Source: an uncultured Bacteroidales bacterium
GTDB taxonomy: Bacteria; Bacteroidota; Bacteroidia; Bacteroidales; Bacteroidaceae
Length of the DNA: 34,693 bases
Direction: 5' to 3'
NCBI GenBank assembly: GCA_902775975.1
Contig: CACYOC010000030.1
Location: 1-34,693, forward strand
Positions 7,292-17,090 of this stretch are shown in pieces. Each line of letters begins with the position of its first letter. Position 1 is the first letter of the stretch. Both the position numbers and the translations under genes were made by a program. The notes below the pieces were generated by a model. The model was given only the letters and a program-made list of their open reading frames with translations. It did no database searches and was not told the origin of the DNA.

Positions 7292-8545
7292 TTAAACCCG
7301 CTTACTCTCAAATTCTTTCTCTTTCTTCATTTTTGCCGAGCGGCTGACACTCAAAATGGTGCCAATATAGATGCAGTTGATGATGGTCGAGGTGCCACCT
7401 TTGGAGATGAGCGGCAACGGCTGACCCGTCACAGGAGCCAAGCCGACAGCAACCATCATGTTGAAGGTAGCCTGAACGACCAGCAACAGTCCCAGGCCCA
7501 TGGCCAAGAAGGCTGGGAAATTGTTTTCACAACGACTGGCTATCCGTGCACAGCGATAGAGCAAAATGATATAGAGGAAAACCACGAAGGCGGCTCCCAC
7601 AATTCCCAACTCCTCAATGATGATGGCATAGATGAAGTCTGAGAAGGCCTGCGCCAGGAAGTCACGCTCGACAGACTGTCCAGGGCCCTTGCCGACCACG
7701 CCACTCGACACGATGGCGATATTGGCATGTGCCACCTGGGCGTCTTTGTCCAAGTCATATTCCTGAGGCGACACGTCATCCTTGCCAAACTTCATGATAC
7801 GGCTCTTCCACGTATCGGCACGGTGCAGTATTTTCTCCAGCTTACTCTTCTTCTTAGGCTGGTCGGTTTGCTCTACCATAGTGGTCTGTGCCGTCTCTTC
7901 TTTCGACTTGTCGTGACCGACAAGCATCACCATACCAACGACCAAGATTGCACACAGGCACAACGCTCCTGCCAGTTTCAGCAACTGCCGCTTAGGCACT
8001 TGACCGATAAACATCATCAAGATAACGACGCCAAACAGCATCGCTGCCGTTGACAGGTTCTCAAAGCCTATCAGCAGACAGGTGGGGACGGTAATCCAAA
8101 GTATCCACTTGAAAGCCTGGCGGTCGGCACCGTTCTCACGCTGCATGGCACTGAGTATCTGCGCCACAACCAGCACAATGGTACCCTTGGCAATCTCTGA
8201 AGGCTGGACGGTAAATCCTAAGATGCTGATCCAGCGGCTGGCGTCATTGGTGCTCTTACCACCACCAAACATCACGATGATTAGCAACAGGCCCGTGAGA
8301 AGCATCAGGAACGGCGTCATCAGCTTGAAATAACGACATGGAATGTTCAGTGTGATGATAGCCACTACGACGCCCACAATAATAGTGCCTGTATGATAGG
8401 CAATGGGACCCACATAGTTATGGCTCTTATAGGTCAGTCCGCTGGAGGCCGAGAAGACTTCAACGATACTGATCATGCAAAGGAAGAAGAACACCATCCA
8501 GATGACCTTGTCGCCTTTGAAGATATTGCCTATTTTCTTGTTCAT
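7292..8545 (-). CDS. ftsW: Lipid II polymerase FtsW (SEDS family)
   Basis: FtsW polymerises lipid II into septal glycan strands together with the FtsI transpeptidase, in the inner membrane. The 417-residue protein has about ten hydrophobic segments. SEDS features are seen in SRWISILGFTVQPSEIAKG (the RW..hG..hQPSE motif, near 113-131), in AHANIAIVSSGVVGKGPGQS and in the conserved VGLAPVTGQPLPLISKGGTS near the C-terminus. A charged cytoplasmic insertion of about 45 residues (KKKSKLEKILHRADTWKSR region) sits between membrane segments. It starts 31 bases after murD. RodA is the alternative, but the dcw context supports FtsW. Confidence 0.93.
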   Translation of the reverse strand: MNKKIGNIFKGDKVIWMVFFFLCMISIVEVFSASSGLTYKSHNYVGPIAYHTGTIIVGVVVAIITLNIPCRYFKLMTPFLMLLTGLLLIIVMFGGGKSTNDASRWISILGFTVQPSEIAKGTIVLVVAQILSAMQRENGADRQAFKWILWITVPTCLLIGFENLSTAAMLFGVVILMMFIGQVPKRQLLKLAGALCLCAILVVGMVMLVGHDKSKEETAQTTMVEQTDQPKKKSKLEKILHRADTWKSRIMKFGKDDVSPQEYDLDKDAQVAHANIAIVSSGVVGKGPGQSVERDFLAQAFSDFIYAIIIEELGIVGAAFVVFLYIILLYRCARIASRCENNFPAFLAMGLGLLLVVQATFNMMVAVGLAPVTGQPLPLISKGGTSTIINCIYIGTILSVSRSAKMKKEKEFESKRV

Positions 8546-8576
8546 AATGAATCGCTATCTATTGTGTATGAGGGTA

Positions 8577-9908
8577 TTAAAGATTTCTTACCAGTTCCTT
8601 AAACTGCTCGCCACGGTCTTCCATGTTCTTAAAGAGGTCAAAGGAAGCACAGCAGGGCGACAGCAACACCGTCATTCCTGGTTCTGCCAGTTCATAGCAG
8701 GCCTGGATGCACTCCTTCATGGAATGCGTGTCGCGAACGGGAATTCCCAAAGAGTCGAAGTTGTCATGCAACTTCTGGTTGTCGGCACCAAGATAGACCA
8801 GTGCGGCACACTTCTCCTTCACCAGCGGGATGATGGGTGCATAATCGTTGCCCTTGTCCTTGCCTCCGATGATGAGGACGGTCTTGGTCTTCATCGACTC
8901 CAAGGCATACCAGCATGCATCGACGTTGGTAGCTTTCGAGTCGTTGATATACTGCACGCCACGGACCATACAAACCTTCTCAAGACGATGCTCCACACCG
9001 GGGAAATCGCTGAGCGACTGGCGGATGACCTCTTTCTTGATACCAGCGATATTCGTAGCAATACCTGCTGCCAGCGAGTTGTATATGTTATGCTTGCCAG
9101 TCAGGCTGAGGGCTTCTTGCTCCATATTGAAAGGCATGGGCTGCTCAATCTTATACTGTCCTTCCTCGATATAACCGATAGAGCCTTTCTCCTTCAATTC
9201 CGAGAAGGGGTACTGGATGGCCTGAATGTGATACTTCTCCAGCTCCTGCTTGATGATGGGATCGTCGTTCCAGTAGATGAAGGCATCCTGCGGCGTCTGA
9301 TTCTGGATGATACGCATCTTGGCATCGACATAGTTCTGCATCTTGAAGTCGTAACGGTCCAGATGGTCAGGGGTGATATTGAGCAGAATGGCAATATTGG
9401 CACGGAAGTCGTACATATTGTCAAGCTGGAAAGAACTGAGTTCAATAATATAGTAGGCATGAGGGTCTTCGGCCACCTGCAGGGCCAGCGAATGACCGAT
9501 GTTGCCTGCCAGGCCTGCGTCGTAGCCTGCCTTCTTGAAGATATGGTAGATGAGCGACGTCGTGGTGGTCTTGCCGTTAGACCCCGTAATGCAAATCATC
9601 TTGGAGTCAGTATATCGACCAGCGAACTCTATCTCGCTGATGATGTGGATACCCTTCTCCTTGATCTTGACAATCATAGGAGCCGTATCGGGAATACCAG
9701 GACTCTTGATGACCTCGTCAGCATCGAGAATCTTATCCTCAGTATGCTTTCCCTCTTCCCAGGCTATCTGGCGATCGTCCAGCATCTGCTTGTATTTGTC
9801 AGCAATCTTGGACATATCGCTGACAAACACGTCGAATCCTTGTTTCTTGGCCAGAACGGCTGCTCCGGCACCGCTCTCTCCTGCTCCTAAAATAGCTATC
9901 TTACTCAT
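8577..9908 (-). CDS. murD: UDP-MurNAc-L-Ala-D-glutamate ligase MurD
   Basis: MurD adds D-glutamate to UDP-MurNAc-L-alanine using ATP. The 443-residue protein begins with a Rossmann loop ILGAGESGAGAAVLA (6-20), has the ATP site GSNGKTTTT (109-117), the NITPDHLDRY segment and VEHRLEKV followed by NDSKATN, which is characteristic of MurD. The C-terminal domain has the IIGGKDKGNDY loop and LLSPCCASFDLFKNMEDRGE. The start codon overlaps the mraY stop by four bases, so translation is probably coupled. Confidence 0.97.
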   Translation of the reverse strand: MSKIAILGAGESGAGAAVLAKKQGFDVFVSDMSKIADKYKQMLDDRQIAWEEGKHTEDKILDADEVIKSPGIPDTAPMIVKIKEKGIHIISEIEFAGRYTDSKMICITGSNGKTTTTSLIYHIFKKAGYDAGLAGNIGHSLALQVAEDPHAYYIIELSSFQLDNMYDFRANIAILLNITPDHLDRYDFKMQNYVDAKMRIIQNQTPQDAFIYWNDDPIIKQELEKYHIQAIQYPFSELKEKGSIGYIEEGQYKIEQPMPFNMEQEALSLTGKHNIYNSLAAGIATNIAGIKKEVIRQSLSDFPGVEHRLEKVCMVRGVQYINDSKATNVDACWYALESMKTKTVLIIGGKDKGNDYAPIIPLVKEKCAALVYLGADNQKLHDNFDSLGIPVRDTHSMKECIQACYELAEPGMTVLLSPCCASFDLFKNMEDRGEQFKELVRNL

Positions 9909-11176
9909 CTTATCTTCAATGTTATAATCGTTAATGCTGCTAATATGATAGTGACTATCCAGAAACGGACTGTGATTTTTGACTCATGGAAGGGACGATG
10001 CGGCCAATTCTTCAGCAGATAGGTGCTCGTCTCGTCCAACTGTGAGTCTAACCGACGGAAAGTATCGTGAATAGGGGTAGAACGGAAGATGCGGACACGC
10101 TTTCCTTTTCCTTTCTGATATTTGAACCACTGTGTCTGAATAATCACACTCAAGCTCTCGATAAAGAAGATGCCGCAAAGCAGCGGAAGCATCAGCTCTT
10201 TATGGATAATCAGAGCACAGACGCCGATAATACCGCCAATGGTCAACGAACCGGTATCGCCCATAAACACCTGGGCAGGATAGGCATTATACCACAGGAA
10301 ACCGATCATGGCTCCAATAAAGGCACTGAGGAACACTACCAACTCCTGCGAACCTGGGATGTACATAATGTCGAAATAGGCAGCATAGACAATATGCGAC
10401 GACACATACGCAAAGATAAGCAATGCTACACCAATAATAGCGGAGTTGCCTGCACACATGCCATCCATTCCGTCGTTCAAGTTTGCACCGTTCGACACCG
10501 CTGTCACCACAATAATCGTCATGATGACAAAGAGTATCCATCCTGCCGCAACTTTATAATCACCAGCAAACGACATCACTTCCGAATAGTTCAGGTTGTG
10601 ATTCTTGATAAAGGGTATCGTGGTGTGCAACGACTTCACTGCCTCAGGCTTATGTTTGATGACCATCTCCTGGTTCTGCTGCGGTTCGGAGATATTCTCA
10701 CGGATAACGGCATCAGGACTCAGCCAAAGCGTCAGTCCTACCACAAAGCCTAACAGCACCTGTCCTGCTACCTTGTAGATGCCCGGCAATCCTTCCTTGT
10801 TTTTCTTGAAGACCTTGATATAGTCGTCCATAAAGCCCAGAAAACCCAACCAGACGGTCGTGACAATCATCAGCAGCAGGTAGATGTTGCGCATACGTCC
10901 CAGCAACAACACGGGTACGAGGATGCTGACAATGATAATGATTCCGCCCATGGTGGGAGTGCCTGCCTTCGACTCTCCAAAGGGGTCGATGCTCTTGTCG
11001 CGGGCGGTCTCAACTCTGTTCTTACGCTTCATCCACTTGATGAAGTATTCACCAAACCACGCTGAGATAATCAGCGACAGAATCAGTGCCAGCAGCGAAC
11101 GGAAGGAGACATACGACCAGATGTGGGCTCCTGGAATATTGTATTGTTCTAAGAATCTAAAGATGTAGTATAACAT
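9905..11176 (-). CDS. mraY: Phospho-MurNAc-pentapeptide transferase MraY
   Basis: MraY moves phospho-MurNAc-pentapeptide to undecaprenyl phosphate, giving lipid I, in the inner membrane. The 423-residue protein has about ten membrane segments, GTPTMGG at 72-78, the metal-binding DD at 117-118 in GFMDDYIKV, NLNDGMDG (232-239) and MGDTGSL with an HxxE-like C-terminal stretch. At about 60 residues longer than E. coli MraY, it carries an extra-membrane loop around 155-205 with many polar residues, which is common in Bacteroidota. The FRSTPIHDTFRR region near the end is variant. Confidence 0.95.
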   Translation of the reverse strand: MLYYIFRFLEQYNIPGAHIWSYVSFRSLLALILSLIISAWFGEYFIKWMKRKNRVETARDKSIDPFGESKAGTPTMGGIIIIVSILVPVLLLGRMRNIYLLLMIVTTVWLGFLGFMDDYIKVFKKNKEGLPGIYKVAGQVLLGFVVGLTLWLSPDAVIRENISEPQQNQEMVIKHKPEAVKSLHTTIPFIKNHNLNYSEVMSFAGDYKVAAGWILFVIMTIIVVTAVSNGANLNDGMDGMCAGNSAIIGVALLIFAYVSSHIVYAAYFDIMYIPGSQELVVFLSAFIGAMIGFLWYNAYPAQVFMGDTGSLTIGGIIGVCALIIHKELMLPLLCGIFFIESLSVIIQTQWFKYQKGKGKRVRIFRSTPIHDTFRRLDSQLDETSTYLLKNWPHRPFHESKITVRFWIVTIILAALTIITLKIR

Positions 11177-11181
11177 ATTCT

Positions 11182-11210
11182 TTATTTACAATTTGACTAT
11201 TTACAATTTA
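11182..11210. repeat. A/T-rich low-complexity spacer before mraY
   Basis: The 34 bases between murE and mraY are built from near-copies of TTTACAATTT and GACTATTTACAATTTACTATT, like the spacer at 2432-2465. No SD or promoter is seen in it. Confidence 0.5.
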
Positions 11211-12680
11211 CTATTGAGTCACGCCGAATATTTCTCTAACAATCTCGCGGTCGTCGAAGTGATGCTTCACTCCCTTGATTTCCTGATAGTCCTCATGTCC
11301 CTTGCCGGCAATGAGGATGACATCGCCTTTCTCAGCCATCATGCAAGCCGTGCGGATAGCCTCCTTACGGTCAACAATACTGACCACTTTCTTCATCTGC
11401 TTCTGGTCCAGTCCTGCCAGCATATCATTGATGATGTCCTGGGGCTCTTCAAAACGAGGATTGTCACTGGTGATGATAACACGGTCGCTCTGTTTGACGG
11501 CTTCCTGAGCCATCAGCGGACGCTTGCCTTTGTCGCGGTTACCACCGGCGCCACAGACAGTAATCACCTTACCTTGCTTACCCTCCAAAACCTCGTGAAT
11601 GGCGTTGAGGACATTCTCCAACGCATCGGGAGTATGAGCATAATCTACAACAGCCGTCACGCCTTCTGCTGAACGGATGGGTTCCAAACGACCGGCAACA
11701 CTCTTCAGCGTACTCATAATCAGCAAGACGTCCTCAGGATTCTTTCCGAGCATGACCGCTGCGCCATAGACTGCCAAGAGGTTTGAGACATTGAACTTTC
11801 CAATGAACTGCACGCCCACTTCATGACCATCCATCTCGAGGTACATGCCCTCGAAATGACACTCAATGATACGAGCACGGAAATCGGCCATCTGACGAAC
11901 GGAATAGGTCTTCACCTTGGCTTTCGTGTTTTGTACCATCACCATGCCGTTCTTGTCGTCAGCATTGGTAATGGCAAAGGCATTCTTGGACAGACCGTCG
12001 AAGAAAGCTTTCTTGGCATCACGATAGTTCTCGAAGGTCTTATGATAGTCTAAATGGTCGCGTGTCAGATTAGTGAATATGCCACCGGCAAACCTCAGCC
12101 CACCAATGCGCTTCTGGGCAATGGCATGGCTGGAGCACTCCATAAAGGCATATTCACAGCCTGCTTCCACCATCTTTGCCAACAGCATGTTGAGCTCTAT
12201 GGGATCAGGAGTGGTATGGTCGGCAGGAATGGCTTCGTCCTCAATATAGTTGCAGACTGTAGAGAGCAGTCCACAACGATGCCCGAATTGGCGGAACATA
12301 TTATATAATAAGGTGGCGATGGTAGTCTTGCCGTTGGTTCCCGTGACACCCACCAGTTTAAGCTTCAGCGAAGGCTCGCCAAAGAAAACGGTAGCAACCG
12401 GACCGACAGCATCTTCCGTAGATGCCACCTGTACGAAGGTAGCACCGCTGCCGGAGAGGGTTTCCTCGTCTGGCAGATCCTCACACAATACGGCTTTTGC
12501 TCCCAACTCGAGAGCCTTGGGAATAAAGCGGTGACCATCGGTCTGAGTTCCTTTGATAGCCACAAAGAGATGACCGTCCTCTATTCTACGCGAGTCGATG
12601 TTCACACCGGTAATCTCTACATCGGCATCACCCTTGATGGAGATAGGTGTCACATATTTCAGCAGTTCGCTCAGTTTCAT
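11211..12680 (-). CDS. murE: UDP-MurNAc-tripeptide synthetase MurE, meso-DAP type
   Basis: MurE adds the third residue of the stem peptide. With the ATG at 12680 the protein has 489 residues: an N-terminal domain with [16 protein letters not shown], the ATP loop GTNGKTT (114-120), [10 protein letters not shown], an ECSSHAI stretch and, in the C-terminal domain, DNPR at 406-409. DNPR is the meso-diaminopimelate recognition motif, so the cell should have DAP-type murein. A GTG at 12722 would add 14 residues but falls within the end of ftsI; the ATG gives the family-like N-terminus and a 20-base gap after the ftsI stop. Confidence 0.96.
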   Translation of the reverse strand: MKLSELLKYVTPISIKGDADVEITGVNIDSRRIEDGHLFVAIKGTQTDGHRFIPKALELGAKAVLCEDLPDEETLSGSGATFVQVASTEDAVGPVATVFFGEPSLKLKLVGVTGTNGKTTIATLLYNMFRQFGHRCGLLSTVCNYIEDEAIPADHTTPDPIELNMLLAKMVEAGCEYAFMECSSHAIAQKRIGGLRFAGGIFTNLTRDHLDYHKTFENYRDAKKAFFDGLSKNAFAITNADDKNGMVMVQNTKAKVKTYSVRQMADFRARIIECHFEGMYLEMDGHEVGVQFIGKFNVSNLLAVYGAAVMLGKNPEDVLLIMSTLKSVAGRLEPIRSAEGVTAVVDYAHTPDALENVLNAIHEVLEGKQGKVITVCGAGGNRDKGKRPLMAQEAVKQSDRVIITSDNPRFEEPQDIINDMLAGLDQKQMKKVVSIVDRKEAIRTACMMAEKGDVILIAGKGHEDYQEIKGVKHHFDDREIVREIFGVTQ

Positions 12681-12700
12681 ATACCTTATTATATTATTTA

Positions 12701-14884
12701 TTATTCTAATGTCAAAATACACTCACTACCTTTGATGATGGGCTTTCCTGCAGCATAGCTCTGGTGTTTCACTTTGCCACGACCGTGCAGCTTCACACGG
12801 ATGCCGTAGTTCTCCAACAGATAGACAGCGTCTCGTGCACCCATTCCTGTCACATCGGGAACGACATTTTCATTCATCTTTACCTTCGTGAGTTGAACAC
12901 TCTTGGGCTTTTGCTCGGCAACACCCCAGATGGGGGTTGTATAGTCGTACGACGTGCCCCAATGGCTATTAGTGGTAATGCCCAGTCGGGTCAACACCTG
13001 ACTGGCGGCAGCAATGTTTCCTGACTTCACATCGGGAATAACGACGGAATGTTCGTCGTGGGCATCATCCACTTTCATCTTTAGGTTACGCGCCATCACA
13101 CCCTCTGCAATATGGTGGAACACCACACCACTCATGCCACCACCCGAAGCGGGAAGTCCAGTCTTCTTTAGACAGACAATACAGGTATAGCGAGGATTGT
13201 CGGCAGGGAAATATCCACAGAACGACAGCCAATAGCGAGTGACGCCAGAGTGATAGCTGCCATGCTGGTCTGCAACCTGCGCAGTACCTGTCTTTCCTGC
13301 CACCTTAAAGAGCTTGGAACCTGCCTTACGTCCCAATCCCTGACTGACGACATGCTCTAACACGGTCTGCATGGTTTTGATGGCCTTAGGCTTGGCAATA
13401 CGCTCTTTGATTACCTGCGGCTGGAATTCTACAACCGTCTCTCCGTTCTTCACCACTCGTTTCACTAGACGAGGACGCATCATCTTACCATTATTGGCAA
13501 TGGCGTTGTAGAACGTAACGGTATTGATAGGAGCTATCTGCGTTTCGTAACCTATCGACATCCAGGGAAGCGTGGTCTTACTCCAATACTTCGAGCGGTC
13601 TGTCGTCTTGGTATCTGGCATGCGAATATAAGGTTTCTGATAACCTACCAAGGGAATCTGCAAATCTTCGGCAATGCCTACACGGTAGAGTCCTTTGACA
13701 TAGCGCTCGGGATTGCTACCATAGAAATGATCGATGACGTGGCTGACACCTATGTTAGAACTGACTTCCAGCGTTCGAGCCACATTGATGTCGCCATAGC
13801 CACCACGACGCCAGTTATGGTCTTTCATCCAGCGGCCATGCATCTCCTTCACTCCACTACCCGTATGAATGACATAGCTGGTATCGACTACCTCGTCATC
13901 CAGCGCTACCAGGAAGGAAGCAACCTTGAACACAGAGCCTGGCTCGCAACGATAGCTGATAGCAGAGTTGACAGCCTCCGCATAGTAAGGATTGCCCTGC
14001 TGGTCGTAAAAGCGCATCATGTTAACGATGGCCTTCACATCGCCCGTTGCCACTTCCATCAGAATGGCCACACCCATTTCTCCATTAATGAGCTTCAGCT
14101 CATCCAACAAAGCACGTTCTGCCAAGTCCTGCATGTTGACATCAATGGTCGTCACCACATCAGCACCATCTATAGGAAGCGTCACTGGGATATTCATATA
14201 TTTGTTCAACACTTTACGACGTCCCGTGATGCCTGGTGTACCACGCAACAAAGAGTCGTAGCTCAACTCAAGACCGTAGTATGCTGAGTCTTTAGCACCA
14301 TACATACCGCCTACCGTTCGCAAAGCCAACGTTCCAAAGGGCCGGTTTCTCGCATTAAACTCCTCCTCGTGGAAACCGCTCTTGTATTTGGGCATGTTGA
14401 AGAAAGGCAGTTTCTTCACTTCCATGTAAGTACCATATTTGATGCGGCGCTTCCAAATCGGCCAGTGGCGGGCTCCCTTTGAACCGTTTTTAGTAACTTT
14501 ATGACGACCCTCCTCCAGGTGTACCTTGAATTCTTCAGCGGTCTTGGAAGGGAATATCTGAGCCAATCCGTCACAAATAGAATCAAGCTTGTCAAGCCAC
14601 AGCGAGTCACCGTCCTCAAAAGCGGCAGCTTGAAAGTCCATGAATATCTGGTATTCAGGAATAGAGCTGGCCATGAGCTGACCATCGCAACTGAGGATAT
14701 TGCCACGATTGGGCTTGACAACGACGCTGTCTCGCTTCAGGCGGTCGGCAACCTCCGTCCAATACTGCCTTTTAGCCGTCATGATGTAGAAGGCCCTACC
14801 TATGATGATAAAGCCCAGCACCGTCAGGAACAAGGCAATTGCCATATAACGTGGCATGACTTTATCTGTGTTAAATTTGCTCAT
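12701..14884 (-). CDS. ftsI: Septal transpeptidase FtsI (PBP3-like) with PASTA domains
   Basis: FtsI cross-links septal murein and works with FtsW. The 727-residue protein has a short cytoplasmic start, one membrane helix (about 13-32), a PBP dimer domain with [10 protein letters not shown] near 59-68, and a transpeptidase domain with SVFK (317-320, catalytic Ser and Lys), SSN (375-377) and KTG (531-533). Two PASTA-like stretches follow, [18 protein letters not shown] and [17 protein letters not shown], the latter reaching the C-terminus. It lies 28 bases after the FtsL-like gene. The PASTA extension makes it longer than E. coli FtsI (588). Confidence 0.95.
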   Translation of the reverse strand: MSKFNTDKVMPRYMAIALFLTVLGFIIIGRAFYIMTAKRQYWTEVADRLKRDSVVVKPNRGNILSCDGQLMASSIPEYQIFMDFQAAAFEDGDSLWLDKLDSICDGLAQIFPSKTAEEFKVHLEEGRHKVTKNGSKGARHWPIWKRRIKYGTYMEVKKLPFFNMPKYKSGFHEEEFNARNRPFGTLALRTVGGMYGAKDSAYYGLELSYDSLLRGTPGITGRRKVLNKYMNIPVTLPIDGADVVTTIDVNMQDLAERALLDELKLINGEMGVAILMEVATGDVKAIVNMMRFYDQQGNPYYAEAVNSAISYRCEPGSVFKVASFLVALDDEVVDTSYVIHTGSGVKEMHGRWMKDHNWRRGGYGDINVARTLEVSSNIGVSHVIDHFYGSNPERYVKGLYRVGIAEDLQIPLVGYQKPYIRMPDTKTTDRSKYWSKTTLPWMSIGYETQIAPINTVTFYNAIANNGKMMRPRLVKRVVKNGETVVEFQPQVIKERIAKPKAIKTMQTVLEHVVSQGLGRKAGSKLFKVAGKTGTAQVADQHGSYHSGVTRYWLSFCGYFPADNPRYTCIVCLKKTGLPASGGGMSGVVFHHIAEGVMARNLKMKVDDAHDEHSVVIPDVKSGNIAAASQVLTRLGITTNSHWGTSYDYTTPIWGVAEQKPKSVQLTKVKMNENVVPDVTGMGARDAVYLLENYGIRVKLHGRGKVKHQSYAAGKPIIKGSECILTLE

Positions 14885-14912
14885 ACAGCTCTGTTACTCT
14901 CTTTCAGAATCG

Positions 14913-15380
14913 TTACTCTTCGGGTACTTCTATAATATAAGGTGGCTGGTCGGCTTGATGCAACAGCGAGTCGTTGCTCTGCTTCAAGATGTCGAGGACA
15001 TGACTCTCACGGCATTTCTCTGTGAGGGTACTCGATGACGACAAAGCCTTGAACTTGGAATCCTTCAACTGCTCTTCCATCTTATCGATGGTCAGCATGT
15101 CCTGCTGACACTGATAGCGGAACGCCACATAGACAATGGTAAAGACAACAATCAACACAAACAGCCATATCTGCGAACGAACCATCTCCGTACTGAGCAA
15201 TTCACCACCCAGAATGGTGCGTAGCGACAAATGCTGCGAAGGCCGCGGGTCTTCCTCCGTAGCCGTCTCCTCGATTTTCTTCAGAGCTTCTTGCAGTCGG
15301 GCATCTGCCTGATTCTGCTTGCCGTCCTGCTCTTTGCCGTCCGCCAGCTGCTGCTCTTCTTTGTTGATGTCTTCTGCCAT
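14913..15380 (-). CDS. ftsL: FtsL-like division protein
   Basis: A 155-residue bitopic protein in the exact ftsL position, between rsmH and ftsI. The first 60 residues are hydrophilic and rich in E, K and Q; the membrane helix is about residues 71-88 (IWLFVLIVVFTIVYVAF). The rest, outside, is a predicted coiled coil (DKMEEQLKDSKFKAL and on) ending in an acidic tail. This is the layout of FtsL, a structural partner of FtsB/FtsQ that activates FtsWI. The long N-terminus is typical of the Bacteroidota form. Sequence identity alone is too weak, so position decides the call. Confidence 0.8.
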   Translation of the reverse strand: MAEDINKEEQQLADGKEQDGKQNQADARLQEALKKIEETATEEDPRPSQHLSLRTILGGELLSTEMVRSQIWLFVLIVVFTIVYVAFRYQCQQDMLTIDKMEEQLKDSKFKALSSSSTLTEKCRESHVLDILKQSNDSLLHQADQPPYIIEVPEE

Positions 15381-15388
15381 GTTATTGT

Positions 15389-16306
15389 TTAAATCTTTTC
15401 TGCTATTCTAAGTTTTGCACTACGACTTCTGGGATTTTGCTCCAGTTCTTCGTCAGTGGGAGTTACCAACTTGTTCACCAGTTTGTAAGGACTGCTGATG
15501 CGTCCGAAGAAGTCTTGCTGAACCTTTCCGTCCACATTGCCTGCCTTCATCACGTTCTTTACCAATCGGTCTTCCAGCGAGTGATAAGTAATCACACTAA
15601 GCCTCCCCCCTGGTCGGAGCAAACACGTAGCTCCTTTTAGCATGTCTCTCAGAGCATCCATCTCGTGATTGACCTCTATACGCAGAGCCTGATAGACTCT
15701 TGCCAACTCCTTCTTCTCTCTTTCAGCACTCATCAGAGGCTCTATGATGCGACCAAAATCTGCAGTTGTCCTAATAGGTTGTTGCTGACGAGCATTGGCT
15801 ATCATCTTTGCCAGTCTTCTGGCATTTTTCAGTTCCCCATAAAGGTAAAACACGTCTGCCAGACGTTCTTCGCTATAGTTGTTCAGTATATCGGCTGCGG
15901 TCTTGCCTGCCCGCTTGTTCATTCGCATGTCTAACGGAGCCTCCTCAAACCGAAAGGAAAAACCTCGTGTCTCATCGTCGAAATGATGACTCGACACGCC
16001 AAGATCAGCTAACAAGCCATCAATCTTCTCCACACCGTAATATGCCATCCAGTTGCTAACATATCTAAAGTTGCTTCTGACAAACGTAAATCTATCATCT
16101 GCAACGATATTTTGCTCCGCATCAGCATCTTGGTCAAAACTATACAGATGTCCCTTTTTTCCTAAACGCGAGAGTATTTCCTTAGAATGCCCCCCACCTC
16201 CAAAAGTCACATCCACATAAATTCCATCGGGCAGGATTCCCAACCCGTCAACGCTCTCCTTGAGAAGAACCGGAACATGGTATGTCTCTGCCGTCGTTAT
16301 ATTCAT
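15389..16306 (-). CDS. rsmH: 16S rRNA m4C1402 methyltransferase RsmH (MraW)
   Basis: RsmH adds the N4 methyl group to cytidine 1402 in 16S rRNA, using S-adenosylmethionine. The 305-residue protein begins HVPVLLKESVDGL, has the SAM-binding VDVTFGGGGHS (31-41), LADLGVSSHHFDD, the inserted helical domain with LPL-type DMRMN (APLDMRMNKRAG), and the C-terminal VITYHSLEDRLVK motif. It begins nine bases after the mraZ stop and is the second gene of the dcw cluster, the usual place. Confidence 0.96.
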   Translation of the reverse strand: MNITTAETYHVPVLLKESVDGLGILPDGIYVDVTFGGGGHSKEILSRLGKKGHLYSFDQDADAEQNIVADDRFTFVRSNFRYVSNWMAYYGVEKIDGLLADLGVSSHHFDDETRGFSFRFEEAPLDMRMNKRAGKTAADILNNYSEERLADVFYLYGELKNARRLAKMIANARQQQPIRTTADFGRIIEPLMSAEREKKELARVYQALRIEVNHEMDALRDMLKGATCLLRPGGRLSVITYHSLEDRLVKNVMKAGNVDGKVQQDFFGRISSPYKLVNKLVTPTDEELEQNPRSRSAKLRIAEKI

Positions 16307-16315
16307 GATGGTTCT

Positions 16316-16777
16316 TCATTGTTGCTCATGAGAGACATCGGCCATCAGCTCTTCCAACGCTGATTCAAAGTCGTCTGGCGACATCTGCTGTTGCTCAGCT
16401 CGTTGACTACTCCAAATTTCTATCGTATCTCCCATTCCTACGAACTTAACGTCTTGCACGATATCCGCCATTCGCTGATAGCGCTTAGGAATAAGGAAGC
16501 GACCATTACCGTCAAGCGTCAGTATCTCCACCTCGCTGACAAACTTTCGGAACACGTCTTGCTGACGCTTATTCCACCTGTTCAATCGCTGGCGAAGCAA
16601 ATCCATCTGTTCGTTCCATACCGACTCAGGATAGAGGACCAAGCAAGGCTGAAACACATCCTTACGAAGCACGAGCTTTTCTTCGCTACTCGCCTGCAAA
16701 ACCTTGCGGAAAGTAGCTGGCAGAAAGGCACGTCCCTTCGCATCAACTTTAGCCTCAATATTACCTATCAATCGCAT
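16316..16777 (-). CDS. mraZ: Transcriptional regulator MraZ
   Basis: MraZ is an AbrB/SpoVT-fold DNA-binding ring that represses its own dcw operon in other bacteria by binding repeated boxes upstream of the promoter. The 153-residue protein has the two family repeats: DAKGR at 12-16 (VDAKGRAFLPATFR) and DGNGR at 89-93 (LDGNGRFLIPKRY). It is the first gene of the dcw cluster, with a TAnnTTTG promoter and box-like direct repeats just upstream. Confidence 0.96.
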   Translation of the reverse strand: MRLIGNIEAKVDAKGRAFLPATFRKVLQASSEEKLVLRKDVFQPCLVLYPESVWNEQMDLLRQRLNRWNKRQQDVFRKFVSEVEILTLDGNGRFLIPKRYQRMADIVQDVKFVGMGDTIEIWSSQRAEQQQMSPDDFESALEELMADVSHEQQ

Positions 16778-16808
16778 GTGTTCTTATTATAAAATATGGA
16801 TTCGGTTG

Positions 16809-16816
16809 CAAAGGTA
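16809..16816 (-). promoter_or_regulatory. Main dcw promoter upstream of mraZ (-7 element)
   Basis: On the minus strand TACCTTTG fits the Bacteroidota -7 consensus. The -33 element is not clear. The expected start, near 16802, gives a 25-base leader before the mraZ ATG. Box-like repeats at 16832-16854 cover where the -33 element should be. Confidence 0.6.
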
Positions 16817-16831
16817 ATTAATTTTCAGATA

Positions 16832-16854
16832 ATTTCCCCACATTTCTCCACTTT
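16832..16854 (-). promoter_or_regulatory. Probable MraZ-binding direct repeats
   Basis: Minus-strand AAAGTGGAGAAATGTGGGGAAA contains two copies of GTGG(A/G)GAAAT with a 10-base period, just upstream of the mraZ -7 element. MraZ boxes known in other bacteria are short G-rich direct repeats (TGGG-type) spaced by five bases, one helical turn apart, and these fit. Confidence 0.55.
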
Positions 16855-17042
16855 TTTTAGTGAATAAAAATTAAAAGATTATTGAAAGAAGATTATCTTA
16901 TTATAAATCAGCGAATTGTACTTTTATTACAAAAGTGGGGGAAAAGATCTGATTTAATATAATAAATGATAGGAAAATTTGAGAAAATGTATTTTTTCGA
17001 CAAATTTTCTTAAAGAGTGTCCCCTCTTTCAGCAATTTTCTG

Positions 17043-17050
17043 TAAATTTG
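17043..17050 (+). promoter_or_regulatory. Promoter of the plus-strand acyltransferase operon (-7 element)
   Basis: TAAATTTG fits TAnnTTTG; the -33 element is weak. The expected start near 17057 gives an A-rich leader of 34 bases before the ATG at 17091. Confidence 0.5.
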
Positions 17051-17090
17051 CAAGCTGTAATCACGAAAACAGTCAAAAGAGAAACAAAAT

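Larger units (their letters stand above)
16778..17090. other. Divergent mraZ / acyltransferase intergenic region
   Basis: The 313 bases hold the mraZ promoter and MraZ-like repeats (16809-16854), a low-GC stretch with no gene, one plus-strand box-like AAAGTGGGGGAAAA (16932-16945) and the promoter of the plus-strand operon at 17043-17050. No RNA gene or riboswitch is apparent. Confidence 0.6.

Noticed and set aside
8475-9890. A 471-residue open frame on the plus strand
   Set aside because: It lies opposite murD, whose motifs are all present; the frame has no recognisable domain and reads as an antisense mirror of the coding strand.
1088-16777. Missing murF, murB and ddl as evidence of a damaged dcw cluster
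   Set aside because: All genes present are intact, and these three are often located elsewhere in this phylum.
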